The notes: generated by a model not told the origin, from the sequence alone. A stretch of DNA of 64,000 nt from Neobacillus rhizophilus (GCF_018343535.1 NZ_JAGYPF010000001.1:1364001-1428000), one strand, 5' to 3'; positions 16,673 through 25,643 are shown, counted from the stretch's first letter. Translations and numbers: made by a program.

Positions 16673-17551
16673 TTAGGCCTGTGAGGTAAGCGGATGTTTA
16701 AACCCATTTGGCAATGAAACGCCTGTAAGATTTTTGATAAATAAAACATTACTGGACTTATCAACCATAGTCTTAAGCGGCAGCCTGTCATCCTCAGGCT
16801 GGAAGTGAAAAACAACTTTTGCAGTATTCTTATTAACAAGTTTACTTAAGACACTTATTAATTCTACTTTCTCCTTACTAATAACATCATAAAGGTGAAG
16901 CGTATCCTCCTCATGCTGCATGATGACTACAGCCTGCTCATCCTGGGCATAGTAGAGGTCTTCGTTAAAGACCATCAAACAATAAAACATTAGCAGCTCC
17001 TCTGTTCCGTGTGTCCCAAAGGCAGCTGACCCTGATAGCCGGTCAGCTGCCAATCTATAAATAAATGCTAAATCTTCAATATTTCTCCCATTTAATTTTC
17101 GTATGCCGGTTTCGTTTTTTGCCTCGAACGAACGATCCATAGAAAATTGGAGTTCTTCATATTCTTTAAAACCAAACTTTGGGTAAAAATCTAGTACAGA
17201 TTGATTAGCAAATAAATACATTAAATCTATATCCTTGTAATCTTCCAAAACCTGATTCATCAGTTTTTTGGACAAACCTTGATTTCGATAATCGGGATGC
17301 GTCATAACCGTACCGATTTGGACAGACTGTTTTTTTTCGTTATCAATGATTAAATCCACAAGATTTACTGATACATTTGCTACGACTCTGCCATATTCAA
17401 TATACGAATAAGGTATATATTTTTCTGTCCAGAAGCCGTGCTGATACCAAACTTCGAAGTCAATTCCAAAGATAGAGGAAGCTAATTCATTAAAACTTTT
17501 TCTTAAGAGTTCGTTTTCTTGATAGCCCTTTGCGAATACCAATTCTTTCAT
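16673..17551 (-). CDS. GNAT-family N-acetyltransferase
   Basis: A 292-residue protein whose first half is a GNAT domain: IGTVMTHPDYRNQGLSKKLM (acetyl-CoA pyrophosphate loop, near residues 75-95) and YLFANQSVLDFYPKFGF (motif B). The C-terminal half (residues 145-290) is a second, more diverged region typical of two-domain GNATs. Substrate unknown. Same strand as trpB but separated by 94 bp with the A/T-rich palindrome. AAAGGATGG precedes ATG 17551. Confidence 0.82.
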   Translation of the reverse strand: MKELVFAKGYQENELLRKSFNELASSIFGIDFEVWYQHGFWTEKYIPYSYIEYGRVVANVSVNLVDLIIDNEKKQSVQIGTVMTHPDYRNQGLSKKLMNQVLEDYKDIDLMYLFANQSVLDFYPKFGFKEYEELQFSMDRSFEAKNETGIRKLNGRNIEDLAFIYRLAADRLSGSAAFGTHGTEELLMFYCLMVFNEDLYYAQDEQAVVIMQHEEDTLHLYDVISKEKVELISVLSKLVNKNTAKVVFHFQPEDDRLPLKTMVDKSSNVLFIKNLTGVSLPNGFKHPLTSQA

Positions 17552-17677
17552 ACGACACCATCCTTTCTGGAAACCAGACCATATTATACCATTTTATATA
17601 ATGGAAGAATCCATAAAAATATTAAAGGATTTTCGAAAATGATATAGAAGAGGTAAATGTTGGTTTATTTTTCATTT

Positions 17678-17787
17678 AAATGAAAACTCGTCGATTGGCG
17701 AATCCGTTAGGACGGTTCATGAGGCGCAGTTGAATTTATGCGTTAAGAAAGTATAAAATTCGGAAAATTTTACACTTTCTTTTTAGC
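17678..17787 (+). repeat. Dispersed intergenic repeat, copy 1 (full length)
   Basis: The core from AAATGAAAACTC (17678) to GTTGAATTT (about 17738) is shared with five other places in the window. It is followed by a hairpin (17746-17780: AGAAAGT and TAAAATT pairing with AATTTTA and ACTTTCT, one internal mismatch) and the terminal TTAGC. This copy has several changes in the core hairpin (CTCGTC...GGCGAA). It lies in the divergent region before the aminotransferase gene and ends about 30 bp before its start codon, so it would form part of that mRNA leader if transcription starts upstream. Confidence 0.85.
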
Positions 17788-17816
17788 AAAAAAAGTCTAT
17801 TTAGGAGGAACGAAAA

Positions 17817-18986
17817 ATGCGTAACGAAGAGATGCTGCTTATCCCCGGCCCGACACCTGTCGTTGATTCCATTTATGATGCGCTGGCACAGGAAACCCGG
17901 GGTCATACTGATCCAAGATTTGTGAAAATATTTAAGAGTGCTATTGAAAAAACAAGAGAGATGTTTAAAACAGACGGGGAAGTCTTTGTAGTTTCCGGGT
18001 CCGGAACCCTTGCGATGGAAATGGCCATTGTAAATACAGTGGCTGGAGGAGAGAAATTACTGGTCATCAGTCAAGGCTATTTTGGCGACCGCTTTATTCA
18101 TTTAGGAAAGGCGTTTGGAATTGAGGTTGACGTCATTCAGTCAGAATGGGGCAGTCAGGTTCAGACAAAGGATGTAGAAGAAAAATTAACTGCCGGGAAT
18201 TACAAAGCGGTTACCATTACCCATGCCGATACTTCAACAGGTGTCGCCGCAAACTTGGATGCACTTGTTCCCGTAATTAAAAAACACGGGGGACTGGTTA
18301 TTCTGGATGGTGTTTGTGCCACTGCTGCGATGGAAGAAGACATGAGTAAGACATACGGCCATCCGGATTATAAAATCGATGTTGTGTTAACAGGATCGCA
18401 GAAAGCAATCGGTGTTCCTCCAGGACTGGCAGTTGTCGCCTTTAACCAATCGGCATTGGCCGCACGTGAAAAAATCGGGCGTGTACCAGCCTACTATTGT
18501 GACATTCATAATTGGATCCCAATTATGAATGATCCTGGCAAATACTTTGCAACACCGCCGGTTAACCTTATTTACGCCTACGACGAGGGAATGAAATTGG
18601 TGCTTGCCGAAGGGATGGAAAATCGCTATAAACGTCACAAAGCTTACGGACGAGCAGTCCGGACCGCTCTCGTCGAATACGGCATGAAGGCAATAGCCAA
18701 TGAGGATGTAGCTGCCGCTACTCTTAGCTGTATTCTGTACCCAGAAGGCTTGAACGATGCCGCCTTCCGCGCTGCCCTTGCCGAAAAAGGTGTCATTGTC
18801 GCCGGTGCGCTTGCGCATTTAGCAGGAAAGGCATTCCGAATCGGCCATATGGGCAACACCACAAATGAAATGCTTGAGAAAGCAGTTGTTTTAATCGGGG
18901 AAACGATGAAGGAAATGGGCTTTTCAGTAAACCCGGAAAAGGCAGCTGTAATTTTCCAGCAGTGCCTATCGCCATTGAAAATGTAA
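17817..18986 (+). CDS. Class V PLP aminotransferase (alanine/serine-glyoxylate type)
   Basis: A 389-residue fold-type I aminotransferase. The start LLIPGPTPV, the segment VVSGSGTLAMEM, Asp in ILDGVCATAA and the PLP Lys in VLTGSQKAIGVPPGL (near residue 200) are hallmarks of the alanine-glyoxylate / serine-pyruvate aminotransferase group, which also includes ureidoglycine-glyoxylate aminotransferase (PucG). The neighbours are not purine genes, so the substrate is open. AGGAGG precedes ATG 17817. Monocistronic, ending at a strong terminator. Repeat copy 1 sits directly upstream. Confidence 0.88.
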   Translation: MRNEEMLLIPGPTPVVDSIYDALAQETRGHTDPRFVKIFKSAIEKTREMFKTDGEVFVVSGSGTLAMEMAIVNTVAGGEKLLVISQGYFGDRFIHLGKAFGIEVDVIQSEWGSQVQTKDVEEKLTAGNYKAVTITHADTSTGVAANLDALVPVIKKHGGLVILDGVCATAAMEEDMSKTYGHPDYKIDVVLTGSQKAIGVPPGLAVVAFNQSALAAREKIGRVPAYYCDIHNWIPIMNDPGKYFATPPVNLIYAYDEGMKLVLAEGMENRYKRHKAYGRAVRTALVEYGMKAIANEDVAAATLSCILYPEGLNDAAFRAALAEKGVIVAGALAHLAGKAFRIGHMGNTTNEMLEKAVVLIGETMKEMGFSVNPEKAAVIFQQCLSPLKM

Positions 18987-18991
18987 TAGAG

Positions 18992-19023
18992 AAAGACCTG
19001 TCCCAAAGTAAGGGCAGGTCTTT
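18992..19023 (+). terminator. Aminotransferase gene terminator
   Basis: AAAGACCTG-T-CCC pairs with GGGCAGGTCTTT (one bulged T), followed by TT. It is 5 bp after the stop codon. Confidence 0.85.
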
Positions 19024-19098
19024 TTAGCTTAGCTTATTTCCGCTTAATGATAAAGCATTGAAAGACATATAAAAAGTTGGATTTATTCTAATTATAAA

Positions 19099-20025
19099 TT
19101 AAGGCACAATATTCCCCGCAGCTTTATAAATTTGATACCATTCTTCTCTTGTTAATTTGATTTCAGACCCTTTGCAGGCATCTTTTAATCGTCCCGGATT
19201 GGTCGTTCCGAGTACGACTTGGATGTTGGCCGGATGGCGAGTAATCCAAGCAACCGCAATTGCAGTGTTGGTTACACTGTATTTTTCAGCAATTCCGTCA
19301 ATAGTTTTGTTCAATTCAGGAAAACGTTCCAAATCCCCAAGGAATGAACCTTCAAAAAAGCCGTGCTGAAATGGGGACCATGCTTGAATGGTTAAATCGT
19401 TCAAACGGCAGTATTCTAAAATGCTGCTATCACGATTAATAGCCTGGTCAATTTTCATATTTAATGAAATTCCGGAGTCAATCATCGGAGTATGGGCTAT
19501 GCTAAACTGGAGCTGGTTAATCACTAGTTTAAAAGGTATGTATTTTTGCAGCAGTTCAATTTGGGACGGATTGTGGTTCGACACACCAAAATATTTTACC
19601 TTTCCGCTTGTATGAAGCTGTTCAAAAGCTTCAGCAACTTCCTCAGGCTCCATTAGCGGGTCAGGGCGATGCAGGAGGAGAATATCAAGATAGTCCGTTT
19701 TTAAACGTTTTAAGATACCTTCAACAGAATTCAGGATATGATCCTTTGAAAAATCAAAAATGCCCTCCGGCAAACGGATCCCGCATTTGCTCTGCAAAAT
19801 CATGTTTTCACGAATTCTGGAATTCATTTGAATGGCGTCAGAAAATATTTCTTCGCATTTACCTCTTCCGTAAATATCGGCATGGTCAAAGAAATTGATC
19901 CCTTCTTCCAAAGCCGTACGGATTAACTTTTCTGCCTCTGGTACCGATAACGAGGTTAACCGCATATTGCCCATAATCATGTTAGAAGTTTTTAAATCGG
20001 TATTGGCAATGTTTATATATTCCAC
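19099..20025 (-). CDS. Aldo/keto reductase
   Basis: A 308-residue (beta/alpha)8 NADPH-dependent oxidoreductase of the YdhF/YcsN type. Catalytic tetrad: Asp and Tyr in FFDHADIYG (residues 46-54), Lys in LQSKCGI, His in LLLHRPDPL; SNHNPSQ and the cofactor-binding VLGTTNPGRL near residue 273 are present. Substrate unknown. GTG start at 20025 after GAAGGAA. Repeat copy 2 lies 42 bp upstream of its start in antisense orientation. Confidence 0.88.
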   Translation of the reverse strand: MEYINIANTDLKTSNMIMGNMRLTSLSVPEAEKLIRTALEEGINFFDHADIYGRGKCEEIFSDAIQMNSRIRENMILQSKCGIRLPEGIFDFSKDHILNSVEGILKRLKTDYLDILLLHRPDPLMEPEEVAEAFEQLHTSGKVKYFGVSNHNPSQIELLQKYIPFKLVINQLQFSIAHTPMIDSGISLNMKIDQAINRDSSILEYCRLNDLTIQAWSPFQHGFFEGSFLGDLERFPELNKTIDGIAEKYSVTNTAIAVAWITRHPANIQVVLGTTNPGRLKDACKGSEIKLTREEWYQIYKAAGNIVP

Positions 20026-20066
20026 ACTCTATTCCTTCTTTCATTGTCTTTTCCTTCTTATATATT

Positions 20067-20137
20067 AAATGAAAACTCGCCAATTGGCGAGGCCGTTAGG
20101 ACGGTTCATGAGGCGTAGTTGAATTTCTTATTAGCTA
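20067..20137 (+). repeat. Dispersed intergenic repeat, copy 2 (short form)
   Basis: The core AAATGAAAACTCGCCAATTG...GAATTT is followed directly by CTTATTAGCT; the left arm of the tail hairpin is absent. The local hairpin CTCGCC-AATT-GGCGAG is intact. It lies between two minus-strand genes, antisense to them, and ends 2 bp before the terminator stem of the alcohol dehydrogenase gene. Confidence 0.88.
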
Positions 20138-20138
20138 A

Positions 20139-20167
20139 AAAAGCCATTGCAAAAAACAATGGCTTTT
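20139..20167 (-). terminator. Alcohol dehydrogenase gene terminator
   Basis: A perfect 11-bp stem, AAAAGCCATTG with CAATGGCTTTT, and a 7-nt loop; the minus strand continues TTTTTTAGC into repeat copy 2. Confidence 0.85.
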
Positions 20168-20177
20168 AATGAAGCAT

Positions 20178-21371
20178 TCATACTATTTCTTTAATCGAGA
20201 AATCATATTCATAACATATACGGTATAATTGTTCAATTTCTTGCTGTGTGGGGACTTTTGGATTATTGGCTGGACTGCCGCTATCTAATGCATCCTTGGC
20301 CATTTTACTGATGGTGCCGGTAAATTTATGTCTGTCAATTCCCCACTCCATTAAATTCGGTATTTTTAAAGCAGAACATAGCTGTTTGACCGATTCCACT
20401 GCAAATTTCGCCCTTTCTTCTTTAGAACGATTGGAATGATTGGGGTCAAAGATATCCCCTAAATCGGATAGCCTGTCAATACAGGAATCCATACTAAATT
20501 CAAGTACAGCCGGAAGCAGCATGGCATTGGAATACCCATGCGGAACATGAAACAGCGCCCCAATCGGCCTCGACATTCCATGTACGAGACATACAGACGC
20601 ATTGGAAAACGCCATTCCTGCCTGAAGGGCTCCGAGCGACATGGCTTCCCTTGCTTCAAGGTTTTCTCCATTCGTATAAGCTTGATAAAGATTTCGGACA
20701 ATGAGTTTCATGGCTGATAATGCCAGCGTATCTGTCATAGGATTCGCTTTTTTGGAAAGATATGCTTCAATGGCATGGCTTAATGCATCCACGCCTGTTG
20801 CGGCGGTTACATGCTGCGGGGAGGAAACGGTTAAAAGCGGATCGACTATGGCTACTGTTGGCATGAGCGCGGGCTGTTTGACCATAATTTTTACATTAGT
20901 GGAGGTGTCGGTAATGACAGTGACATCAGTTGATTCTGAGCCTGTCCCTGCAGTGGTAGGTATCGCTATATGTGGGATTGGTTTCTCTCCGGCAATTTTT
21001 GCACTGCCCGCATAGTCTCCAATATCTCCTCCGTTTGTTTCTAATACAGCAACTGCTTTGGCGGTATCGATACAACTGCCGCCGCCAATAGATATAAGTA
21101 AATTACACTTTTCCAAACTGAACTGCTCATGTGCTTCAGAAACATAATTGACTGTCGGTTCAGAGTCCACGCCTAGAAATACATGGCTTTGAACACCATG
21201 ATTTGCTAATAACTGTATACATTTATCAACAAACCCAAGGTGATTCATGACTTTGTCTGAAATAATTAACGCTCTATCCCCTAATCCTGCTGCTTCCTCT
21301 CCTACTCGATTAAATGCCTGTTTTCCATAAACGATACTTTGCGGAGCCCTAAAATAAGCAATATCCCCCAT
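20178..21371 (-). CDS. Iron-containing alcohol dehydrogenase
   Basis: A 397-residue group III alcohol dehydrogenase. NAD-binding GGGSCIDTAKA near residue 97; TAGTGSE near 140; metal ligands are expected in GVDALSHAIEAY (Asp/His) and in the VHGMSRPIGALFHVPHG segment (His residues near 265 and 279). It oxidises or reduces small alcohols, diols or lactaldehyde; the exact substrate is not determinable. AAAGGAGG with 8-nt spacing selects ATG 21371 over a TTG at 21374. It may be functionally paired with the aldo/keto reductase gene downstream, but a terminator separates them. Confidence 0.9.
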   Translation of the reverse strand: MGDIAYFRAPQSIVYGKQAFNRVGEEAAGLGDRALIISDKVMNHLGFVDKCIQLLANHGVQSHVFLGVDSEPTVNYVSEAHEQFSLEKCNLLISIGGGSCIDTAKAVAVLETNGGDIGDYAGSAKIAGEKPIPHIAIPTTAGTGSESTDVTVITDTSTNVKIMVKQPALMPTVAIVDPLLTVSSPQHVTAATGVDALSHAIEAYLSKKANPMTDTLALSAMKLIVRNLYQAYTNGENLEAREAMSLGALQAGMAFSNASVCLVHGMSRPIGALFHVPHGYSNAMLLPAVLEFSMDSCIDRLSDLGDIFDPNHSNRSKEERAKFAVESVKQLCSALKIPNLMEWGIDRHKFTGTISKMAKDALDSGSPANNPKVPTQQEIEQLYRICYEYDFSIKEIV

Positions 21372-21623
21372 CAAAAAATCCTCCTTTCTATGTAAACGAT
21401 TACATCATAACAAAAGGAGAAAAAGAATTGTGTTGAAACTTGTTATATTCATTCAATTTTTTTAAAACCTTTTAGCCTAAGCAACAATAAAAAATTATTG
21501 AACCGTACCAAATTGTCTGTCATATTCCATGATAATCCGGGACAAACTGATTAGTACGATATATGTTTACTTTAAAAATAAGCATTTAGTCCTAAAGACA
21601 TATCCTTGGAAGGGGAAGTTGGC

Positions 21624-22100
21624 TTGTCAAATCCAATTGAAAAGTTATTTTGGAGCATTGCCCTTCCAGGGTTTGGGCAATTATTAAATAAAAAATATCT
21701 TAAAGGTCTCTTGTTTGTTTTTTTAGAAATTCTGGTGAATACACAAGCAAATTTCAATACCATCATCATGCTAAGCTTTCATGGAGAGATTGAAAAGGCA
21801 ATTGCTTTAACTGATTATCAGTGGCTGATGTTTTATCCTTGCTTATATTTCTTTGCGATGTGGGATGCGTATAAGGATGGAGGCGGAGGCAGTGAAAGAT
21901 ATTCCTTTCTTCCCTTCGTATTTGCCGCTTATTTTGTCACGGTCGGCTGTATTTATTCCTCGAAATTAAAAATCTTTGGTGTCCTGTTTGGACCAGTCTG
22001 GCTGCCGATGTTGTTTGTCATACCCGGGGTCGCGGCAGGGTTTATTATAAAAGCTATAATAAAAAAATTCGCTGAGCCAAAAAAGCAGGCTTTTGATTAA
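21624..22100 (+). CDS. Small multi-pass membrane protein
   Basis: A 158-residue protein with about four hydrophobic segments (around residues 8-40, 65-85, 92-115 and 125-150) and a basic C-terminus (KAIIKKFAEPKKQ). The start of the protein (ALPGFGQLLNKKYLKGLLF) resembles the TM2-like 'PGxGQ...G...G' pattern of small integral membrane proteins. Function unknown. TTG 21624 has AAGGGG at 8-nt spacing; TTG 21606 lacks a site. It stands alone, divergent from the alcohol dehydrogenase gene. Confidence 0.65.
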   Translation: MSNPIEKLFWSIALPGFGQLLNKKYLKGLLFVFLEILVNTQANFNTIIMLSFHGEIEKAIALTDYQWLMFYPCLYFFAMWDAYKDGGGGSERYSFLPFVFAAYFVTVGCIYSSKLKIFGVLFGPVWLPMLFVIPGVAAGFIIKAIIKKFAEPKKQAFD

Positions 22101-22113
22101 AGTTTGCTTTTTT
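22079..22113 (+). terminator. Terminator overlapping the membrane-protein stop codon
   Basis: AAAAAAGCA (22079-22087) pairs with TGCTTTTTT (22105-22113). Confidence 0.55.
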
Positions 22114-22546
22114 AATATTTATTTTTCCATCATATCCAAGACAAAATAAAAATCCTAACATCTGCAAATGTTAGGATTAATTGAAATTCAAGTAGGGTGT
22201 AATTAAATTATTATTAGCTCTATACTCCTTTTGTAATACTTAAATCAAACAAGGGAAATATTAGGATACTCATCATATGTTTTATTATCCCCTTAAATCG
22301 CGAAGTAAAAAAAAAGCGTTTTAAGGCGCTTCAATTAAAAGAAACTTCTCCATGTCCTATATTATGCATATGAAAAATTTATGTATTTGCTTTTACAGTA
22401 GAAAATGAAGATGCTCTCTTTCGCATTAACGATCTAAGAAAAATACCTGCACATGTGCGTTTTCTTTTAATCGTTATTTTCAAGCTTTATTATAAAAGGA
22501 TGAAGCTAAAAAACTCCATCCCATAACCAAATGTTAAAAACTTTCA
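22101..22546. other. 446-bp intergenic region
   Basis: It holds the end of the terminator above, a perfect 11-bp hairpin AATCCTAACAT...ATGTTAGGATT (22151-22178), and a small AAGCG...CGCTT hairpin near 22308-22330. A start-less open frame ends at 22525 (reads ...INDLRKIPAHVRFLLIVIF...) but has no ribosome-binding site or initiation codon; it may be a gene remnant. Confidence 0.4.
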
Positions 22547-22840
22547 TCAAAATTCTCTACGTCTACGTCTCTCTTCTTCAACATCAATATCAATGTTTTG
22601 ATCCAGGTCCAGGTCGTTTTCTTGTTCTTGATCAGTATTAGCTTTCGCATTACTTCTGCTGTTTAAACGAACATCTACTCTTGAATTACCTGAGTTAGTT
22701 ATTATTGCACGAGCCTCATTGGTATTTTTATCTACATTACGTACCTCTGCTTCAGCCTCTGATTCACTTCGATTTCTTAATCGATTATCGATATCTGTAT
22801 CCACATCAACATTTGTATTATTATTACGCCTTCTGTTCAT
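22547..22840 (-). CDS. Low-complexity Asn/Asp/Arg/Glu-rich protein
   Basis: A 97-residue highly charged, almost certainly disordered polypeptide. It starts MNRRRNNNTNVDVDTDIDN, has a centre of alternating acidic and Asn-rich runs and ends in an Arg cluster (EEERRRRREF). AAGGAGG precedes the ATG 7-8 nt upstream, which supports translation. Such polyampholytes occur among small spore-associated proteins of Bacillaceae, but I do not recognise the family and assign no function. It stands alone between long intergenic regions. Confidence 0.6.
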   Translation of the reverse strand: MNRRRNNNTNVDVDTDIDNRLRNRSESEAEAEVRNVDKNTNEARAIITNSGNSRVDVRLNSRSNAKANTDQEQENDLDLDQNIDIDVEEERRRRREF

Positions 22841-23306
22841 TCAAAATTCCTCCTTAATTTTGTACTTTCAAAAATATGATATTCTTTATGAATAAAAAAG
22901 CTTGGTCACATGTCCTAGCACAAATACCCGTTTTAGTAGAACGAGATTCTTTCCAATCCGTATACCGTATTCTTTTCGTGTTGCGTTGAAATATATGGTT
23001 AAAAGCCCCATGCTACTCATATTTCACGTTTTTGCTTGGGGTTCGTGATTTTTATCGTGGAAAAGCGGCTGCATAAATAATACCCATTAAAGTTTATGGA
23101 AACACTTCTGCCGCTGCATTCCTAATAGGATATACCATTGGAAAGCGCCTATTACGTGATTAGAGGTATTGAAATAAATATTACAAGTTATCAATTAATA
23201 TAATAATAGTAAAAAAGTCTTTTTAACCATAGTCATGTATCTATTCCTTTCCACAATCACAGAATGTGCTGTTTAATGAGTAGGTCGGACAAGGAGATGG
23301 TTTTAA
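22841..23306. other. 466-bp divergent intergenic region
   Basis: Upstream of both the low-complexity gene (minus) and the DUF1259 gene (plus). AT-rich with no credible open frame and no recognised RNA or operator. Confidence 0.4.
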
Positions 23307-23774
23307 GTGAGTAGAAGAGAAATTGATAACTTTGGTAATCAAAATATCTTTAGAGGTTCAGATGAAAGATCAAGTTTTGATTTACTAGAATCGGGTTCAT
23401 ACTCATCTAGGCATCATTCAGGAAAACGAAAGACAAATGTTGCTCATCGGGATGTTATGGGCATAAGTGCCTCAAAGTGCCAACAACTTGCAGATATTAT
23501 CGGTGGAGAGGTTATCTCATCCACTCCTGTGTGTACTATAATGCGTCTTAGAGATGATATTAAAGCAACTATTTTAGGTCTTCCCACCCGTTCCCCACTA
23601 GCACTGCCATTTATGTTAACCTTTGAAAATAATAGTCTTAACCTGGGTGAAACTGTACTCCGCCAAAAAGAAGTGAATCCAATGCTAACTGCTTTACGAA
23701 GAAGAGGACTTATTGTTACAGCTTTTCACAACCACTGGCTTTTTGAAAAACCACGGTTAATGTATATGCATTAG
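23307..23774 (+). CDS. DUF1259 (LppY/LpqO-like) protein, ending at an internal amber codon
   Basis: A 155-residue protein whose part from residue 48 (VMGISASKCQQLADIIGGEV, LPFMLTFEN, then GLIVTAFHNHWLFEKPRLMYMH) matches the DUF1259 family of LppY/LpqO paralogues. Function unknown; no signal peptide is seen. GTG start after AAGGAGATG. The frame stops at TAG (23772-23774) exactly where the family's Trp after the terminal His would be expected (MH-W-EN), and the same frame then continues for 26 codons to TGA at 23853. So this is probably a recently truncated gene or a read-through product. Confidence 0.7.
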   Translation: MSRREIDNFGNQNIFRGSDERSSFDLLESGSYSSRHHSGKRKTNVAHRDVMGISASKCQQLADIIGGEVISSTPVCTIMRLRDDIKATILGLPTRSPLALPFMLTFENNSLNLGETVLRQKEVNPMLTALRRRGLIVTAFHNHWLFEKPRLMYMH

Positions 23775-23855
23775 GAAAATGTAGGAATGGATCCGTTTGA
23801 ATTTGCTAGAATCAGTTTTGCCGCCGCAAGAGAAGCAGGCCTTTTCCAAAGCTGA
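23775..23855 (+). pseudogene. In-frame continuation of the DUF1259 gene after TAG
   Basis: After the amber codon the frame reads ENVGMDPFEFARISFAAA and then REAGLFQS before TGA. This fits a C-terminal helix of DUF1259 proteins, so the TAG looks like a TGG-to-TAG point mutation (or a sequencing error). Confidence 0.6.
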
Positions 23856-24574
23856 AAGTTGACTACACCCCCCCTTAAAATATCCTTTGCTAAACCATTT
23901 TGCTTCTGAGCCTTAATGTCTCCTTTTTTACGTTGTCCATTATTATTGCGGCATGTCTAAGAGGGGCTTCTTTATTAACTTCGCATTTTGTATCAATACA
24001 AAATAGACTTTTGCCCAAACTACTTCATAAGAATTTCATAAAATAATTATGCTCAAGGGGAAACTTTCCGTCTATTCGTTGAAGCGTCTTAGGACGCTTC
24101 TTTTTTTTCGGATTTTGTGTCTAATTAGACATAAATGAGAGATTGATTTTCATCTTTCTTATTCCACTAACCTCCGTTAATTGAAGAACAAAAAAAGATG
24201 GGGGCTTTCCTGCAATCCCATCTTTAAGTAAAAGACCTTATTTATTAGCTATTTAAAGAACAATCATTAAAGTAAGACGTTCTCTTTTGGAGTACCTGCA
24301 TTGGATATTCCAAATAATAAAAAATATAAAAGCAGTGCAATTTGTAAGTGAATTCGCACTGCTTTTCGCATTCTCCAAAACAAATAGTTGACGAAATAAG
24401 TAGAACTTTATATTACTGCCAACTTTAAATAAGGGAAAAACATTATTGACTTTTTCCCTTGTGCAACTTAATTGCATGTCCCTTATTAATATAAAACAAT
24501 GCAAAAAGATTGCTCTAGACCCACCTATATTTTAGCTGTTATCATTGTGAAGTGCTTTGTGGGGAGGAACTGAA
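23856..24574. other. About 720-bp gene-free region with three terminator-like hairpins
   Basis: It contains an orphan strong terminator (24082-24108), a hairpin AAAGATGGG...CCCATCTTT (24194-24225) and a perfect 11-bp hairpin AAAAGCAGTGC...GCACTGCTTTT (24328-24366). No open frame looks real. It may hold decayed genes or small RNAs. Confidence 0.5.
24082..24108 (+). terminator. Orphan strong intrinsic terminator
   Basis: A perfect GAAGCGTC-TTAG-GACGCTTC stem-loop followed by eight T. No gene ends within 220 bp upstream on the plus strand. Confidence 0.8.
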
Positions 24575-25453
24575 ATGGAGCAGGAAAAGTATAATGACCT
24601 TAAATTAGGTGAACGTGGAGCCATCATTAGTATTATTGCATATATATGTCTTTCATTCTTAAAACTAGTTATTGGATATATAAGTGATTCCGATGCTTTG
24701 AAAGCCGATGGTCTAAACAATACAACTGATATTATCGCATCTATTACTGTACTCATTGGACTCAAGATTTCGCAAAGACCCCCCGATAAAAACCATCGAT
24801 ATGGACATTGGAAGAGCGAAACAATTGCGTCAATGGTCGCTTCATTTATTATGGCTGCGGTCGGTATTCAAGTATTAATTGAGGCGAGTACCTCTATGTT
24901 TCAAGGAACAAAAGAATCACCGAATATTATGGCTGCGTATGTAGGTGTTTTTTCAGCGCTAGTCATGTATTTTGTTTATCGTTATAACAAGAAATTAGCT
25001 CTTAGGATAAATAGCAAATCTGTAATGGCTGCTGCAAAAGATAACATTTCCGATGCTTGGGTGAGTATAGGAACAGCAATAGGTATTTTGGGTTCACAAT
25101 TAAAAATGCCTTGGCTGGATAGCATAACTGCAATTATTGTCGGATTATTAATATGTAAAACTGCTTGGGACATCTTTCGAGAATCATCACATGAACTTTC
25201 AGACGGTTTCAATGAAGATAAAATTAAGCTTTATCACGATGTCATTAAACAATTGGATGGCGTCAAAGGGGTAAAAGAAATTAAAGGAAGAAACTATGGA
25301 AATAATGAAGTAATAGATGTTGTGATTCTTGTTAATTCTACGCTAGGTATTAAAGAAGCTCACGATATAGCTTCCTATGTTGAAAAAGTCATGATGAAAG
25401 ATTATGGTGTACTCGATGTTCATGTCCATGTAGAACCCAATTTAATTCGATAA
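24575..25453 (+). CDS. Cation diffusion facilitator family transporter
   Basis: A 292-residue CDF protein: six membrane segments between residues 15 and 205, metal-binding motifs in DALKADGLNNTTDI (TM2) and AAKDNISDAWVSIG (TM5), HRYGHWKSE after TM2, and a cytosolic C-terminal domain ending HVHVEPN. CDF proteins export Zn, Mn, Co or Fe using the proton gradient; the Bacillus Mn exporters MneP/MneS are of this type. DAxxD/DNxSD differs from Zn-type HxxxD, which favours Mn/Fe/Co. GGGGAGGA sets ATG 24575; TTG 24557 is upstream in frame. Confidence 0.88.
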   Translation: MEQEKYNDLKLGERGAIISIIAYICLSFLKLVIGYISDSDALKADGLNNTTDIIASITVLIGLKISQRPPDKNHRYGHWKSETIASMVASFIMAAVGIQVLIEASTSMFQGTKESPNIMAAYVGVFSALVMYFVYRYNKKLALRINSKSVMAAAKDNISDAWVSIGTAIGILGSQLKMPWLDSITAIIVGLLICKTAWDIFRESSHELSDGFNEDKIKLYHDVIKQLDGVKGVKEIKGRNYGNNEVIDVVILVNSTLGIKEAHDIASYVEKVMMKDYGVLDVHVHVEPNLIR

Positions 25454-25643
25454 AGATAAGTGAAAGTTCTTCTGTCAAAGAGGGACTTTTCTTTTGTGCT
25501 AAATACTAAGTATGTTGAACAACAAATATATACCCGAAAGTTGTTAGGTCTTTCTAACGATCAAAACTATTTTATTGTGCAAATAACGGGATTCTATCCA
25601 ACGTAATATCTTTCGTTATATATTCTCTGTATAAGTAAACATC

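Noticed and set aside
22389-22525. Start-less frame reading INDLRKIPAHVRFLLIVIFK.
   Set aside because: Closed upstream by a stop, no initiation codon or ribosome-binding site; at best a fragment.
24253-24504. 83-codon minus-strand open frame.
   Set aside because: No ribosome-binding site, spans two hairpins, and the sequence has no recognisable domain.
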